A stretch of 64,000 bases of DNA. Origin: Butyricimonas sp. Marseille-P3923 (lineage in GTDB: Bacteria; Bacteroidota; Bacteroidia; Bacteroidales; Marinifilaceae). The translations under genes and the position numbers were made by a program. The stretch is from assembly GCF_900184685.1 (NCBI RefSeq), contig NZ_FXXL01000007.1, positions 1,364,001 to 1,428,000 on the forward strand, written 5' to 3'. The notes below the pieces were generated by a model that worked only from the letters and a program-made list of their open reading frames with translations, did not search any database and had not been told where the DNA came from. This document shows positions 62,901 to 64,000 of the stretch, in pieces. The stretch's first letter is position 1; every line of letters begins with the position of its first letter.

Positions 62901-64000
62901 ATAGGGTCCATTATTGCCAACCCGCGCGTAAGGCAAGTAAGACCGTTCCTCACGCCCGTGAACCCCGTATCGTTTCGGGGTGATAATATCACCTCCAGCC
63001 GGAGACGCGCTCTCTTGAATCGACAATATCTCACGCCCCAAGCCGTCCAAGTAAACGACATCCTTAATCTCTCGAGCGGCGGAACAGGTCGTCGTCGGGT
63101 CCAGCAACACGGTCTTCTCTACCTTGTTGATAATATCCGAATACACGAAAACCTCGTTCGAGTAAAAACATCCCCGCGCCGTCTCGCATCGGCGTCGATA
63201 ATCCGCATTACCCGCCACCGAGGTCAACACGCATTTCTCCCCCGTCTGCCCGGGAAGCGTCACCCAATTCTCTGTTCCCCGCACCCGTTTCTCCCAAGAG
63301 TAACCCTCGACCGGGTATCGCGGTTCACGCTCCGACTTGATCGCGACACTCTCTCCACGGCTACAATACTCTTCCTCCACGGAAATCATCCCGCCCTCGG
63401 GACTGTCCACTTCTATTAATACTGTATCTGTTACATACGTTATACTCCCGTTATACGGCTTCATTTTCCGGCGATAGTAACCATCGAGCTTTACATTTTG
63501 CACCCAAACATGATCCTTGTTTCCCGAGGCGAACTTCACCCAAATATCACTCCCGACATCACGCCTTTCCCAAGTATACTCCGCATCTGTCACTCCCGGG
63601 AAGCGTCTCGTGGGAACCAAATGCACCTGACCACCGTACGCCACCACAGTATCCGAGGGTAACAATGACACTGAAGCGTATTCCTTCTCGATAGTACCAT
63701 CTCCGCTCGAGGACAATATAAAAGTCACCGGGTTAGAACATGCCACCACTTCATTCCCTTTCATCACCGCAAAACACAAGCTTATATCTCGATCAACCAT
63801 GTACGAAAATTTAGGTACATTCGGAGATTTATTCAAAGGTGTCACAACTACCTTCCCATCCTCCTTTGACCATTCACCCCAGACTCGAACACACCCAGAA
63901 GGCAATTGATAACCAGAGTGATATCCTCCATACAATTTTGCTTGATACCCGGGAGAAACTACAAAATCCAAATACACGTATTTTTTAGACTCCTCCCCCA
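59916..64000 (-). CDS. RHS repeat polymorphic toxin-type protein, 5' end outside window
   Basis: The frame is open to the window edge (at least 1360 residues); a GTG at 63977 is not taken as the start because codons continue upstream. Ig-like repeats ('YSWEKRVRGTENWVTLPGQT', 'YTWERRDVGSDIWVKFASGN') precede a DUF6443-type segment ('VVYLDGLGREILSIQESASP'), YD repeats ('YEYDALGRLVLKQLPG', 'YDDRGRLLSSTVNLNNSSPA') and the core end 'YLDYGWRMLDKGLGRWFGVD', 'SPYNYALNIPVRFIDPNG'. The roughly 250-residue AT-rich tip ends 'ITNWELHTILNNPDALQRTI' then 'FYRYSNGNYNVVPNPFK', compatible with an RNase of the BECR type, but unproven. Confidence 0.88.
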   Translation of the reverse strand, partial: GEESKKYVYLDFVVSPGYQAKLYGGYHSGYQLPSGCVRVWGEWSKEDGKVVVTPLNKSPNVPKFSYMVDRDISLCFAVMKGNEVVACSNPVTFILSSSGDGTIEKEYASVSLLPSDTVVAYGGQVHLVPTRRFPGVTDAEYTWERRDVGSDIWVKFASGNKDHVWVQNVKLDGYYRRKMKPYNGSITYVTDTVLIEVDSPEGGMISVEEEYCSRGESVAIKSEREPRYPVEGYSWEKRVRGTENWVTLPGQTGEKCVLTSVAGNADYRRRCETARGCFYSNEVFVYSDIINKVEKTVLLDPTTTCSAAREIKDVVYLDGLGREILSIQESASPAGGDIITPKRYGVHGREERSYLPYARVGNNGPYDFDKFAPANWLQVEVAEREYVYTETRYDNSPLNRVVKQTGPGKAWHAGAGKGVSTEYKFNEANQVKCWSVDASGQLVGGDVFYPSGVLSRQVMTDEDGLGREEFTDDEGRAVLAVVASDGERLETYKVHDDRGLVRYVLSPEASKRVGRTATRETECVALYGYYYEYDALGRLVLKQLPGCAPVYMVYDKRDRLVMSQDGKQRAENANKWSYSLYDRKNRVVETGEVVLSTATTHASLQTLASSSLDYTPAGTRAALQYTLYDTYTSSADVPVKSFVATSGYTSSYHPLVAGLVTSVKTCVLGTDTWLTVTTYYDDRCRVIQTVSDNLQGGVSRVDMKYDFVGNVVKQRESHTTGERTDVLESEHVYDDRGRLLSSTVNLNNSSPATVTYTYDAVGRLVKKKHGAVEEMRSYNSRGWLTCKESVPFKMKLRYENPEGGAVARWNGTISEWVWQQGTSAALMYGFTYDGVNRLTGMMQKQKSGSTWSTLTGSYLEKGITYDRNGNIKTLQRTANGNVIDNLVYSYTGNQLTGLTENVSGTPAGDVYVRGNSASGTYSYDRNGNMINDSRRALNLSYNVLNLLGEVKSGSTLQARYSYLADGTKLRVRDGSGNGFDYLGSLTYKSGSAGLQLESASFGDGVILSGTSGQDVHYFLTDHLGSVRVIVDGSGKVLERNDYYAFGARHARSDYPQQAVNRLKYNGKEEQVTGGLGYLDYGWRMLDKGLGRWFGVDPMAEKYDSWSPYNYALNIPVRFIDPNGMWLGDPPGFLKGWNQRVEESNNNFWRWLDTRSSKPSLLFKDLGDIAGGILNFLSDVTFISTFVTGQNKTADALGDAIHTVARMPSMSSEELGSFTASSVLFLGEFAASRKLPIGKMSTLKKVGGVTKNVDNIAFGLGDDLFSFAKNKGFKTYRDFSIGFQKDKILSMINDSNNKLHFNLTGFSKYRFSKYNPTQPVTYNNITNWELHTILNNPDALQRTIFYRYSNGNYNVVPNPFK

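Noticed and set aside
1-64000. CRISPR arrays, rRNA, tRNA, insertion sequences or phage genes
   Set aside because: No regularly spaced direct repeats with unique spacers, no transposase or integrase frames, and no cloverleaf or rRNA-like stretches were noticed. A weak tRNA could be missed by eye; tRNAscan-SE would settle it.

Overview
The window looks like a gut-type Bacteroidota chromosome, most likely Odoribacteraceae (Butyricimonas or Odoribacter); the genus is an inference. Evidence: a SusC/SusD pair behind an ECF sigma factor and FecR, Bacteroidota-style promoters (-33 TTTG/TTG, about 20 nt, -7 TAnnTTTG), two-chain RHS loci, and a Na+-pumping methylmalonyl-CoA decarboxylase operon of propionate-forming anaerobes. 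No rRNA, tRNA, CRISPR array or recognisable insertion sequence was found.

Region 1 (1-14.45 kb, minus strand) is a nutrient-acquisition locus: ECF sigma factor, FecR, SusC with an N-terminal STN domain, SusD, a zinc-hydrolase-like lipoprotein, two tandem DUF5117-type metalloprotease homologues and a TlpA-like thioredoxin lipoprotein cut by the window edge. Only one of the three protease-like proteins keeps a HExxH site.

Region 2 (14.5-39.1 kb) is mostly housekeeping. Minus-strand units are argS, flavin reductase, PHP histidinol phosphatase, two FKBP-like lipoproteins and an inositol monophosphatase; an RND efflux operon; and pepP-like, dnaN and DnaQ-like exonuclease. Plus-strand units are methylmalonyl-CoA epimerase with the decarboxylase subunits, closed by a strong terminator, then threonine aldolase, mnmD and a TIGR02757-type gene. 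A minus-strand pair, DJ-1/PfpI and DUF4846, closes the region.

Region 3 (39.4-64 kb, all minus strand) is the accessory part. A compact type II secretion/type IV pilus-like operon of 12 genes (pseudopilin G, short prepilin peptidase, ATPase E, secretin D, L-, M- and C-like proteins, a lipoprotein, three more pseudopilin-like proteins and F) lies between two RHS polymorphic-toxin loci. Downstream is a two-chain RHS locus with a candidate immunity gene and a decayed orphan toxin tip followed by a small lipoprotein gene. Upstream is another RHS protein, cut by the window edge, with its own small downstream gene. A roughly 92-nt repeat with fixed architecture occurs three times, each just 3' of an RHS-associated small gene. 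The four pseudopilin-like proteins appear to carry Ala instead of Gly before the predicted cleavage site, and the locus peptidase lacks the usual N-terminal domain. The secretion operon with its flanking toxins is the best candidate for an undescribed system here; a functional link is inferred only from position.
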